Of a stretch of 64,000 bases of DNA, positions 25,501 through 33,671 are shown piece after piece. A program made the translations under genes and the position numbers. The notes below the pieces were generated by a model, which was given only the letters and a program-made list of their open reading frames with translations, ran no database searches and was not told the origin of the DNA. Numbering within the stretch: the first letter of the stretch is position 1; every line of letters starts with the position of its first letter. The DNA is taken from contig NZ_CP032485.1 in assembly GCF_006542335.1 (NCBI RefSeq), positions 467,501 through 531,500 on the forward strand, written 5' to 3'. This stretch comes from Neokomagataea tanensis (GTDB lineage: Bacteria > Pseudomonadota > Alphaproteobacteria > Acetobacterales > Acetobacteraceae).

Positions 25501-26785
25501 GAGTCGCGTTCAAACCGACCGTAAACAGTTGATGCGTCACACTAACATCGACAGGTCGGGACGGCGCAAAAGGATGTGCCACAACGTCCAAGTCAAGCGG
25601 TGCGCTGGCCAATATCTGTGGATCAGGTGCCGGAACCCGCAGCCCTAGGATATGCGCCGTCAGATGCAGAGCGTTTTTGGTCTGATCCGGCTGCTCCTGC
25701 CCGTCAAAGTGCAGACTTAAGTGATCCAGCCCAGCACCAGCGACAGCAAGGGCATCAACATCCAAAAGCCCTTGGCCCGAGGGCCCCACAAACGGCCCAT
25801 GCAACACGGTATCAAGCGCAATATCGTTCCAGCTTACACCCGGCTTCGGTGCCATAGCGGGGGCATGGCCTTTAACATGCACATTGAGTGTGTTGGCCAA
25901 AAGATTAAGCGCACCGTTCGCATCCAGTTGCGCAGCACCCGCTTTAAGGTGCGTTTCCAACGCTGCATCGTCCCGTGGCCCATTAAGCGACACGACCAGA
26001 TTAAGCGGCTCTAGCACGGGCATTCCACCCAGCGTCTGTATCAGGCCACCCTCTCCTTCTTGCGCGGAGATATTCGCTTTAATGCGATGAGCGGGCGTTT
26101 CCAGCACAAGGTCAACCAAACCCGGCATATCGAGGCGCTGCACCCGGAAAGCGGCCGCTATATCGGGGAGGTTTGCCACGCTCAAACCGGCTCCGAAAGG
26201 AGCTATTGTATCAACCCGCAAACGTCCGTTTGCTTTTAGTGTTATGGCCTGCCCCAAAAGTGAAGGAGCAACGACCAAACGGTCCAGCGCCATGTGGTCC
26301 ACGACCACGCCAAATGAGGGCAAACCGCCGCCTTTTGCGGAAGTAGCTTTTTGGGTGTCCGCTGTGCTTTCTGAAACTGGAGCGCGAAGGACGTTTAGCT
26401 GCCCAATTGCAACCTCATCAATATGCACCGTTTTATGAAGCAGGCTGAGAGGAGACCAGCGAAATGCGAAACGATCCAAGGCCAGCCATACGCCTTGCTT
26501 GTCTTTTACCTCCAAATGATTGAAGGCCAAACTTAAAGGCAATGTGCCCGACAAGCCTGTAAGGGTAACCATCCCACCTGAGAGAGGCGTAATTTTACCC
26601 TCGATCAGACGCTGCCCCGGCCCGGTGTTTACAGCAACAAGCACGGCAGCAATCGCCACCACGACAATACCGACAGGCACGCCTAAAACCCACGCCATAA
26701 CTTTGAGCATGCGGCGAGCAAGAGAGCGCTTTACCGGCTGCTTGGCTGCTTGTGTGGTGTCCTGCTGCTCAAGATTATGTGGCAT
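22577..26785 (-). CDS. tamB: Translocation and assembly module subunit TamB
   Basis: 1402 residues from ATG 26785, which shares its A with the tamA stop (TGATG); the longer frame is rejected. One membrane anchor lies near residues 27-55 (MAWVLGVPVGIVVVAIAAV). A very long periplasmic beta-rich region of AsmA/DUF490 type follows, and the C-terminus shows the TamB domain (LDFRADRNAKGTLASLLVTGYASAPKLDFTS, DEVLAILLFGTDS) ending in a beta-signal-like VGLSYGYDY. TamB spans the periplasm as a hydrophobic groove for lipid transfer and helps TamA insert some outer-membrane proteins. Confidence 0.93.
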   Translation of the reverse strand: MPHNLEQQDTTQAAKQPVKRSLARRMLKVMAWVLGVPVGIVVVAIAAVLVAVNTGPGQRLIEGKITPLSGGMVTLTGLSGTLPLSLAFNHLEVKDKQGVWLALDRFAFRWSPLSLLHKTVHIDEVAIGQLNVLRAPVSESTADTQKATSAKGGGLPSFGVVVDHMALDRLVVAPSLLGQAITLKANGRLRVDTIAPFGAGLSVANLPDIAAAFRVQRLDMPGLVDLVLETPAHRIKANISAQEGEGGLIQTLGGMPVLEPLNLVVSLNGPRDDAALETHLKAGAAQLDANGALNLLANTLNVHVKGHAPAMAPKPGVSWNDIALDTVLHGPFVGPSGQGLLDVDALAVAGAGLDHLSLHFDGQEQPDQTKNALHLTAHILGLRVPAPDPQILASAPLDLDVVAHPFAPSRPVDVSVTHQLFTVGLNATLSPAVKAHIAVTLPNLAPLARIGNVDLSGKASLDADVALPKAEQDDLTLKGQGLLSIVAGQPQAVNLIGRDGRFSFDVSQSAARGVVLHQVGVDGQALHLSANGSLAADQAKTVSAQLALKLTDLAKAVPALHGQTELVAQLDGPMQDLALKAGLKGNIGANDVPAGPVTLDVDARHLPSHPEGRILGHGELDRAPFALDTQLRRDDAGTFFVNLAQLDWNSLSGKGALRLPAGAKIPLGDLDLAIRNLADFRRISGQKISGRLMLALHTTETANAPPRVTLGLESTLAAPQASVKNLTLKGFVDDPTGTPIPNLDINLAGLRVHQASGDMTGGLKASVKGPQTALDIVASGAFQNVMGAPASLNTVARVNVPEKTLQLSRLEALAKGERLVVSGSSLIRFGERMGVDHFRMTVAPTGVAPATIDVRGDVKPRLALDATIDHLTPALARPFAPDLKASGVIAARAHLTGTMAEPGGTVALTAQGLHLSTGPAASLPAANLRTNVALAGKVARLDALFEAGPKINLSANGTVPLSPQGALALATKGHVDLDVANAVLGAQGMETQGHVVLDMHIAGTAKQPRASGSVQVQNVSFNSYAQGVSLTAINGTVLASGDALHIQHILAHAGQGTIAIDGNVGVFQPELPMDIAIVSQNATPIASDLITATINTDLRIHGHAASHIDVDGQVGLPSVLVNIPDSLPASVPQLNVIRPGQKAAAPTSALSIGLNINVNSPGRFLVRGHGLDAEMAGNLHVGGVSTAPIVTGGFDLRRGNFNLAGINLNFTHGRVGFNGAGVNHRLDPTLDFRADRNAKGTLASLLVTGYASAPKLDFTSVPHQPRDEVLAILLFGTDSHSLSTMQLAELGAAVAQLAGGSSFDPMSKVRNALGLDRLAIGGGGGVNNGGTSVEAGKYVMKGVYVGAKQAMSGTGTQAQVQVDLTKRLKLNTTVGTGGQVTGFTTPENDPGSSVGLSYGYDY

Positions 26786-28950
26786 CAGAACGTCTCCCCA
26801 AGGCCAAGATACAACTCCCATTTATCGCCCTGTGCCGGGCGATTAACAGGCAACGCGACATCCACGCGCACCGGTCCAATAGGCGTAAAATACCTCACGC
26901 CAGCTCCGTACCCTATTCGCAGCGTACCCTGCCCCGGCCTGGACCCCGTCCCGACCTGCCCAGCATCCACGAAAGCAGCCATACCCAAGTTTTTTGGTAG
27001 GCGTTGCCGGAACTCTACGGTGCCAGCATCCATGGACGTGCCACCTATCGCATATTTCGTGTTGCCGTATTGTGGCCCTACCCCTTGATAGCGAAAGCCA
27101 CGCACCGTTGCTGGGCCACCAGCGTAGAGGCGTTGGTCCGGCGGGATCTGATAAGTTGATGCACCCTGCACAGAACCAACAATGCCGCGCACGGCAAGCA
27201 CCGAACTGCCGGGCTTGGTAATGCCTAGCCGGGCAAAATCGAAATATGTTGAAGCTTGCGCCGTTAAAATAGTAAAGAACGAAGTGGTGCTGCCCAACGA
27301 AACAGAGGGCGTCGCCGTTAAAGATGCGCGTATCCCGTGCGTTGCTGGGTCGATAGGGTTTAGCAATTGCGTGCTGTCATAGGTCGCAGATAAGGGCGTA
27401 GAAATAATGAAATAGCGGCGCGTGTCCCCAAATTGCTGGATTTCTTCACGCATGCCCATCAAACCCGCCGAGACAAACCAGTAACGCCCCAAGTGCCGTC
27501 CTAATCCACCGCGCGCCAAAAATGCTGTTTGACGGTAGGAATATAAAAGCTGCTTTATCGCCTCAACCCGCAGGCTCAGCGTCTGATCACGCCGTAGAAA
27601 GTCCGGCTTGTTAAAATCTGCATACACATCATAACCAAGGCCTTGTTGAGCAGAACCGCCCAGCCCGGTGACCAGCGCCGTAAGCTTTAACTGCTCGGCC
27701 GCCCCCAAAAGGTTATGATGCGTCCAGCTCACACCCGCACGTCCACCCAAATCTGTGGAAAAACCAGCCTGCGCTGAAAGCGTGTGTCGTTTGCCTTCCG
27801 CAAAGCCAAAATTTACGGGCATTGCTTGGGTAACACCCGGCACGCGGCTGATATTTGGCCCAAGCGTTATGATAGGGGGGGCATCATGGACCTGAACAGT
27901 CGAAAACACGCCCGTGCCTGCCAGGTCTTGCCTTGCAGCCTCAATCGTTGAAGGGCGATAAAGCTCTCCTTCATGCAGGGTTAAGCGGCGGCGCAGAAAT
28001 GAATCTTTGACATGCACCAAACCGCTAAGCGCGATGGGCCCAATAACGACTTTAGGCCCGCGCTCCACGTGGTAGATAATATCGAGAGTCTGACTTTGCG
28101 GCTTAAGATACGCCACTGGCGTCGCGACAACGGCTGTCGCGTAGCCCTCCTCTTCCAGATAAGTCAGCAGATTTCCTTGAGCGGCCAAAACGGTCGCCGC
28201 CAGAGCAGGTTGACCGCTGGCAAGCCCAAAAGCTTTTTGTTCGCCCTCAGTCAGCGTTACCGGCTGAGGCGGCTGCGTTGTGGCCTGAGCCTTGGTGGCA
28301 GCAGGCGAAGCTCCTGCTTTATGCTGCGTTTGTGCCGAAGCCTGTGTCGGAGCTGGCGTCGGGGGTTGCGTCGAAGCTGATGTCGGGGCTGACGGGTCTG
28401 CTTTGACCTTGGGTTCAGGCGCCACAATGGACACATCACCGAGGCGGAACTGCGTCCCTAGCGCCGCCGCAATCGTGATTTTTACGCTTCCCTTGCCCCC
28501 GTTTTTGGCGCCCGCAGTTTTTAAAGCGTCCGGCAATTCAGGGTTAAGTCCGTCTAATGATTGCCCGGCAACATCGACGCTGATGGTAACGTGACCAGCA
28601 TAGTAGCCTTGAGATTCCAGGGCGGTATTAACCCGGTCATAATCGGCACGAATACGCCCCGAGAGAGCGTATGGCCCAACAGCCTGTGTTTTTTGCAATA
28701 CTTGAAGCTGTGAGGATGCCGCGACGGCACTATCAACGGCACCGTTCCCCGTTTTTTTTAAAGACACTTTGTAAGGAACGACGACGGCCTCTTGAGCAAC
28801 CGGTGCGGGAGTGGTCCCTGATACGCCCGAACTACCGGGCTGCGGCGCGGCGGCGAGAGCCCCGACCGAAAGCAAGCTCGTGCCTCCAACCAGAAGGGAG
28901 CTCAAAGCAATACGCGAAGCAATACAACGGAAAAGACGACCTGCTGGCAC
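26785..28950 (-). CDS. tamA: Translocation and assembly module subunit TamA (Omp85 family)
   Basis: 721 residues from GTG 28950 (CAGGA upstream). A Sec signal peptide (about 1-34, ending ALAAA) is followed by POTRA-type domains, then a C-terminal Omp85 barrel with the typical LYAGGPATVRGFRYQGVGP and ending GLGETF. A low-complexity Pro/Ala/Thr/Gln segment of about 60 residues (roughly 174-233) interrupts the POTRA region and makes the protein longer than E. coli TamA (577). It is coupled to tamB. It is divergent from plsC across 283 bp. Confidence 0.92.
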   Translation of the reverse strand: MPAGRLFRCIASRIALSSLLVGGTSLLSVGALAAAPQPGSSGVSGTTPAPVAQEAVVVPYKVSLKKTGNGAVDSAVAASSQLQVLQKTQAVGPYALSGRIRADYDRVNTALESQGYYAGHVTISVDVAGQSLDGLNPELPDALKTAGAKNGGKGSVKITIAAALGTQFRLGDVSIVAPEPKVKADPSAPTSASTQPPTPAPTQASAQTQHKAGASPAATKAQATTQPPQPVTLTEGEQKAFGLASGQPALAATVLAAQGNLLTYLEEEGYATAVVATPVAYLKPQSQTLDIIYHVERGPKVVIGPIALSGLVHVKDSFLRRRLTLHEGELYRPSTIEAARQDLAGTGVFSTVQVHDAPPIITLGPNISRVPGVTQAMPVNFGFAEGKRHTLSAQAGFSTDLGGRAGVSWTHHNLLGAAEQLKLTALVTGLGGSAQQGLGYDVYADFNKPDFLRRDQTLSLRVEAIKQLLYSYRQTAFLARGGLGRHLGRYWFVSAGLMGMREEIQQFGDTRRYFIISTPLSATYDSTQLLNPIDPATHGIRASLTATPSVSLGSTTSFFTILTAQASTYFDFARLGITKPGSSVLAVRGIVGSVQGASTYQIPPDQRLYAGGPATVRGFRYQGVGPQYGNTKYAIGGTSMDAGTVEFRQRLPKNLGMAAFVDAGQVGTGSRPGQGTLRIGYGAGVRYFTPIGPVRVDVALPVNRPAQGDKWELYLGLGETF

Positions 28951-29087
28951 CGATTAGTCCTGATCCCACAACACTGAAAATACATATTATCTGGCGCAAA
29001 TTTCCATGCACCTAAACTCTGTAAAGGCAGGCGGCCTAGCCCGCGCATCATACAACGCACGAGACACCACTTTAGATGTGCGCATTA

Positions 29088-29101
29088 GAGGTTTTAACCT
29101 C
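29088..29101. promoter_or_regulatory. 14-bp palindrome in the tamA-plsC divergent region
   Basis: GAGGTT-TT-AACCTC is a perfect dyad in the middle of the 283-bp gap between the divergent tamA and plsC genes. The position suits an operator, but no regulator is implied by the sequence. A short frame (29006-29212) crosses it and shows no coding character. Confidence 0.3.
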
Positions 29102-29233
29102 CTACAGCGCAAAAAAGCCCGCCCCGTTCTAACAAGATTCACAAAAATACAAAAAAAATCCTACGAAAAAGCCCCGCAAATGCCCCCCGAACGGATTGTA
29201 TGTTCCGCTTGAAAACCTTATCAATCACAGGTG

Positions 29234-30229
29234 ATGGCTTACCGTAATGCAGGGCAACAGACCCGACGCCGCCCCAATTCACGTCCGGTTTTAAGCGAGG
29301 ATGAACTCCACGCTGCACACGTTGTCACAACGCGCACAACGCGCACAACGCGTATGAGTCGCAGCTTCTGCATCGGCCGTCTGATCTCTATTCTGATCAC
29401 TACGTTTTGGCTCGGCTGCGTCCAAACCCTTCTCGTGCGCTTGCCGGGCAGTGGCAAAATACGTCTCGCACGCTTTTACTGGGCAAGCGTAGCTCGTATC
29501 CTTGGCCTTAAAGTCCGGGTCGTTGGTCAGCCTGCGGGCGGTATCCGCACAGCCAAAGACGTCCAGAACGGTGCGCGGCCTGTAGTATACGTTGCCAACC
29601 ACACGTCTTGGCTCGATATTGCTACAATGGGTGGCGTAATCCCGACCGTCTTTGTCGCGAAGGGCGAAGTCAGCGGCTGGCCACTAATCGGTATTGTCTC
29701 CCGCCTCGGGCGAAGCATCTTCGTAAGCCGCAACCGCCAAAATACCGGCCGAGAACTCGAAGACATGTCAGCCCGCCTGTGGGCCGGAGATGACATCATG
29801 CTGTTCCCTGAGGGAACATCAAGCGATGGCACACGGGTTTTGCCCTTCTTGTCATCCTTCTTTGCCGTAGCAAAACCGGGTCGCCTCGAACAGGCGGGCA
29901 TGCCCAAGCCCCCACCCGTTCTTATTCAGCCTGTCTCTCTCGTCTATGACCGGCTGGAAGGCCTCCCCGTTGGCCGCATGCGCCGCAAAGTCTTTTCGTG
30001 GTTCGGGGACATGGACCTCGCCCCGCATGTCTGGGCTTTTGGCCAATGGCGGACGATGAGAGCAACGGTTTTATTCCACCCTCCCATCGACCCTGAAAAA
30101 TTCCGCTCGCGCAAAGTACTCGCCCAAGAGGCATATAAAATTGTGGAAAACGGCGCGACGGAAATTCGCCGTGGCCGTGTTGGGCGCGCTCCCGGCGGTG
30201 AAGCCGTCATAGGCGAGAATCGCCCGTGA
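29234..30229 (+). CDS. plsC: 1-acyl-sn-glycerol-3-phosphate acyltransferase (PlsC-like)
   Basis: 331 residues from ATG 29234, or 291 from ATG 29354. It transfers an acyl chain to lysophosphatidate in phospholipid synthesis. Acyltransferase motif I is NHTSWLD and motif III is FPEGTSSDG. A hydrophobic segment follows the second possible start (FCIGRLISILITTFWLG). The first 40 residues are low-complexity and include three copies of a 9-bp repeat (29327-29352) encoding Thr-Thr-Arg units. Neither start has a clear ribosome site, so the extension may be untranslated. The C-terminal region after motif III is longer than in E. coli PlsC (245 residues). Confidence 0.9.
   Translation: MAYRNAGQQTRRRPNSRPVLSEDELHAAHVVTTRTTRTTRMSRSFCIGRLISILITTFWLGCVQTLLVRLPGSGKIRLARFYWASVARILGLKVRVVGQPAGGIRTAKDVQNGARPVVYVANHTSWLDIATMGGVIPTVFVAKGEVSGWPLIGIVSRLGRSIFVSRNRQNTGRELEDMSARLWAGDDIMLFPEGTSSDGTRVLPFLSSFFAVAKPGRLEQAGMPKPPPVLIQPVSLVYDRLEGLPVGRMRRKVFSWFGDMDLAPHVWAFGQWRTMRATVLFHPPIDPEKFRSRKVLAQEAYKIVENGATEIRRGRVGRAPGGEAVIGENRP
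29327..29352 (+). repeat. Three tandem copies of a 9-bp unit
   Basis: ACAACGCGC occurs at 29327 and 29336, with a third copy from 29345 whose last base is not matched. In the plsC frame it encodes TTR repeats. Gain or loss of a unit would not shift the frame. Confidence 0.85.
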
Positions 30230-30554
30230 AAAGCGTGCTTGTCACGTCAGCACAGTTTCGCAACGTTTTTTCAACCTTCGCGAAGTTTGCCTTGACTCAC
30301 CCCGATTTCTCACTTCACTCTCAGTCTTGAAAATGGCGCAATACTGCGGCCCTTTAACGAAGGTGACCCCCTATTCAGGCCTGTGCTGCACATCTGTTCT
30401 CATGCCGTCCAACACAGACGGATTGTGAAGAAACCTTGATTGTAAGCGTTTCCCCCACCATAACCGCGCTCAACTCTGCATGGTCTGCCCATTCCGCGCT
30501 GTTGCGCTGTCCGGACACCAACATGCACATGTCTGTCTTCACCTTTACCGGACC
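30230..30554 (+). promoter_or_regulatory. 325-bp gap between plsC and miaB with candidate promoter
   Basis: No credible gene is seen. The best promoter candidate is TTGATT (30436-30441), a 17-bp spacer and CATAAC (30459-30464), about 90 bp before the miaB start. A TTGACT (near 30293) lacks a matching -10. An open frame extends miaB upstream to 30480 but without a ribosome site or conserved sequence. Confidence 0.35.
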
Positions 30555-31967
30555 ATGAACTTGACCGCCGAGACGATCACCGCCGCCCCTTCAGCTACCC
30601 GCCCACGTCAAGGCCTGCACGTCATCACGTGGGGCTGCCAGATGAACGTCTATGATAGCGCACGTATGTCTGACGTTCTACGGCCACTCGGCTATGGCCC
30701 GGTCGACACCCCAGAAGACGCAGACATGATCATTCTGAACACCTGCCACATCCGTGAGCGGGCGACAGAAAAAGTCTTCTCTGAACTCGGCAAACTACGC
30801 AAAATCCGAGATGAACGGGTTCAAGGCGGCAAAAGCCGTACCGTTATTGCGGTTGCGGGTTGCGTGGCCCAAGCTGCCGGGGAAGAAATTCTCTCCCGTG
30901 CGCCCTATGTAGATCTTGTCCTTGGCCCACAAACCTACCATCGCCTCCCAGAGATGGTTGCGCGCGCTGCACGCGCCGGCGGTACAGTCATCGACACGGA
31001 TTTCCCGGCCGAGCAAAAATTTGATTACCTGCCAGATCAAGCCGCACCTCAGACGAACGGCAACTTGACGGCTTTCCTTACCATTCAGGAAGGCTGCGAT
31101 AAATTTTGCTCGTTCTGCGTGGTGCCGTACACACGTGGCGCAGAGAGCAGCCGCCCCGTAGCCTCTGTCATTGCAGAAGCCCGGCGCATGGTCATGTCGG
31201 GCGTCCGCGAGATCACGCTCCTCGGCCAGAACGTGAATGCTTATCATGGGCTTGATGAGAATGGCCGCAGCACAACGCTGGCCGAACTCGCGATTGACCT
31301 CGCTAAAATTCCGGGGCTGGAGCGTATCCGCTACAGCACATCGCACCCGCGCGATGTTGAGCAGACCCTGATTGACGCACATCGGGACATCCCCGCTCTG
31401 ATGCCGTTCCTCCATCTGCCTGTGCAGAGCGGATCGGACCGCGTGTTAAAAGCCATGAACCGTGGCCATACGGCAGATGAATACCGTGATATCATCCGCC
31501 GCCTGCGCGAAGCTCGCCCTGATCTTGCCTTGTCCTCCGACTTCATTGTCGGGCACCCCGGTGAAAGCGAGCAAGACTTCCAAGATACAATGCAGCTTAT
31601 CCGGGACGTTGGCTTTGCCAGTGCCTATAGCTTCAAATATTCTCCGCGCCCGGGAACACCTGCGGCTGGCCAACCTCTACAGGTGGCAGAAGACGTCAAA
31701 GACCGACGTCTGGCGGAGCTACAGGCTCTTCTGCGCGAGCAGCAAGACGCCTTTAATGAATCGTTGGTCGGCACGGTTCAGGATGTGCTGATCACGGGAC
31801 TGGGCCGCAAACCGGGCCAGCTCGCAGGGCGCTCGCCGTACCTGCAACCCGTCCATTTTGATGGACCGGCTGAACTGATCGGCCAGATCGTCAAAGTGTC
31901 CATCACCATCCGCCGCACGAATTCGCTCGGTGGCGTCCTGATCCGGGAGACAGCCCTCGCTTGCTGA
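30555..31967 (+). CDS. miaB: tRNA-2-methylthio-N6-isopentenyladenosine-37 methylthiotransferase
   Basis: 470 residues from ATG 30555. A radical SAM methylthiotransferase acting on tRNA position 37. The N-terminal cluster Cys are in WGCQMNVYDS, NTCHIRERA and VAGCVAQA; the radical SAM triad is CDKFCSFC followed by VVPYTRG; a TRAM domain forms the C-terminus. The length fits the family (about 450-480). It heads the widespread miaB-phoH-ybeY-ybeX cluster. The start lacks a strong ribosome site but gives the usual N-terminus. Confidence 0.96.
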   Translation: MNLTAETITAAPSATRPRQGLHVITWGCQMNVYDSARMSDVLRPLGYGPVDTPEDADMIILNTCHIRERATEKVFSELGKLRKIRDERVQGGKSRTVIAVAGCVAQAAGEEILSRAPYVDLVLGPQTYHRLPEMVARAARAGGTVIDTDFPAEQKFDYLPDQAAPQTNGNLTAFLTIQEGCDKFCSFCVVPYTRGAESSRPVASVIAEARRMVMSGVREITLLGQNVNAYHGLDENGRSTTLAELAIDLAKIPGLERIRYSTSHPRDVEQTLIDAHRDIPALMPFLHLPVQSGSDRVLKAMNRGHTADEYRDIIRRLREARPDLALSSDFIVGHPGESEQDFQDTMQLIRDVGFASAYSFKYSPRPGTPAAGQPLQVAEDVKDRRLAELQALLREQQDAFNESLVGTVQDVLITGLGRKPGQLAGRSPYLQPVHFDGPAELIGQIVKVSITIRRTNSLGGVLIRETALAC

Positions 31968-31996
31968 ACACCTCACCGTCCCGCTCCGCTGCCCCT

Positions 31997-33214
31997 ATGT
32001 CTGAGCCACAGGCAAACCCTGCTGGCCACGGGGGGAACACCCGCACCATAGCCCTGCGTTTTAACGATAACATTCTGCTTCAACGCCTTTTAGGTGACCA
32101 CGACCGTCACCTCGTCCGGCTTGAAGCAGGGTTTAACGTCCGCCTCTCCTGCCGTGGCAACAAGATTGCCATTACGGGTGAGGATGAAGCCGTCAGCCGC
32201 GCACAGGCTGCCATCATTGCTCTGTATAACCAGCTTGAAGGTGGCGCGCAGATTGATGGTGCACAAATTGACGGGATTATCCGACTGACAGCCCTGCCCA
32301 GCCGCCAGGAAAGACCTCAGCACAACGCATATAATGCTGAGCATAACGCGGCACCGGGGCGCCACGAACACCAAGAACGCACGCGCCCGCAGCGTAACCA
32401 ACAGCCCAATAACCGCCACAATGCCCAACCGCGCCACAACAATGGTGCGCCATCGCAAAATACCGGTAACGCCGCTTTCGATGACCTGCCAGCTATCCGG
32501 ACCAAGCGCGGTGTCATAGCACCACGCTCACACGGCCAAGCTGAGTATATGGAAATGCTTGCGCGCACTGATCTCGTATTCGGCATTGGCCCGGCAGGTA
32601 CAGGCAAGACCTATCTTGCCGTTGCCCAAGGGGTGAGCATGCTGATGGCCGGTCAGGTTGACCGCATCATCCTCTCGCGCCCCGCTGTTGAAGCTGGTGA
32701 AAAGCTGGGCTTCCTACCCGGAGACATGCGGGAAAAAATTGACCCCTATCTCCGCCCACTATACGACGCTTTGCATGATATGATGCCGGGTGATCAGGTC
32801 GTGCGCCGTATGGGCACAGGGGAGATCGAAGTCGCCCCCCTCGCCTTTATGCGCGGCCGTACCCTTGCACATTCATACGTTATTTTGGATGAAGCCCAGA
32901 ACACCACGCCTGCACAAATGAAAATGTTCCTTACCCGTATGGGCGAAGGAACACGCATGGCCGTGACGGGTGACCTCAGCCAAATCGACCTTCCGGGCGG
33001 CGTTTCGTCCGGATTACGGGAAGCCGTTGAAACCCTTGATGGCCTCAAGGGAATTGGCGTAACCCATTTCTCCTCACAAGACGTAGTGCGTCACCCCTTG
33101 GTGGCGCGCATCGTTGATGCCTATGAACAGAAAGCGCCAGCCACCCGCGACAATGTCCGGGACCGCCTGCGCCGGGAAAGCAATGGAACCTCCAAGTCCC
33201 CACGCCGCTACTGA
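31997..33214 (+). CDS. phoH: PhoH family ATPase
   Basis: 405 residues from ATG 31997; TTG 31961, overlapping the miaB stop with GGGAG 10 nt upstream, would add 12. The N-terminal region is KH-like (LVRLEAGFNVRLSCRGNKIAITGE). Then comes a polar linker of about 55 residues rich in His, Asn, Gln and Arg, followed by the PhoH P-loop domain with Walker A GPAGTGKT, LSRPAVEAGEKLGFLPGD and Walker B YVILDEAQNTTP. Together with YbeY it is linked to RNA and ribosome metabolism. The linker is preceded by a small duplication (AQIDGAQIDG). Confidence 0.93.
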   Translation: MSEPQANPAGHGGNTRTIALRFNDNILLQRLLGDHDRHLVRLEAGFNVRLSCRGNKIAITGEDEAVSRAQAAIIALYNQLEGGAQIDGAQIDGIIRLTALPSRQERPQHNAYNAEHNAAPGRHEHQERTRPQRNQQPNNRHNAQPRHNNGAPSQNTGNAAFDDLPAIRTKRGVIAPRSHGQAEYMEMLARTDLVFGIGPAGTGKTYLAVAQGVSMLMAGQVDRIILSRPAVEAGEKLGFLPGDMREKIDPYLRPLYDALHDMMPGDQVVRRMGTGEIEVAPLAFMRGRTLAHSYVILDEAQNTTPAQMKMFLTRMGEGTRMAVTGDLSQIDLPGGVSSGLREAVETLDGLKGIGVTHFSSQDVVRHPLVARIVDAYEQKAPATRDNVRDRLRRESNGTSKSPRRY

Positions 33215-33671
33215 TATACTCATCGAAGACGCCCGATGGCGGGCGGCGGTTCGCGATGCAGAACGCACCATTTGGCGCGCGCTCGCGGCCGTCGCCCGGC
33301 AGGGTGGCCCCGATTTCAGCAGTGGCCCCGCCCCCTCTATCCTTCTCTCAAGCGACCGTGTGGTTAAACGCCTCAACGCGCGTTACCGCAACCGGAACAA
33401 GCCAACCAATGTTCTGACATTCACGCCCGTGGCCCCCGGCCATGGCGGGGACATTATCCTCGGCTATGAAACCGTCGCTAAAGAGGCTCTCGCCGCCAAG
33501 CGCTCTATGCGTGCCCATCTCTCACATCTGGTCATGCATGGCGCGCTGCATCTGGATGGGCATGATCACCACCATCCGGGTGAAGCCCGGGCCATGGAAA
33601 GCCTTGAGAGCAGAGCATTGCGCTCCCTTGGCTTCAGTGACCCTTGGAAAAATGGTGGAGCACGCCAATGA
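33183..33671 (+). CDS. ybeY: Endoribonuclease YbeY, rRNA maturation factor
   Basis: 162 residues from ATG 33183, preceded by GGGAAAG. It overlaps the phoH end by 32 bp. The zinc motif is MHGALHLDGHDHHH, with the three conserved His of HGxLHLxGxDH. RYRNRNKPTNVLTFT matches the family's substrate-side region. YbeY is a metalloenzyme involved in 16S rRNA 3' processing and ribosome quality control. It is placed between phoH and ybeX as in most Proteobacteria. Confidence 0.95.
   Translation: MEPPSPHAATDILIEDARWRAAVRDAERTIWRALAAVARQGGPDFSSGPAPSILLSSDRVVKRLNARYRNRNKPTNVLTFTPVAPGHGGDIILGYETVAKEALAAKRSMRAHLSHLVMHGALHLDGHDHHHPGEARAMESLESRALRSLGFSDPWKNGGARQ

Noticed and set aside
29006..29212. Small frame between tamA and plsC.
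   Set aside because: No ribosome site, unusual composition, and it crosses the palindrome and A-rich leader; more likely regulatory DNA.
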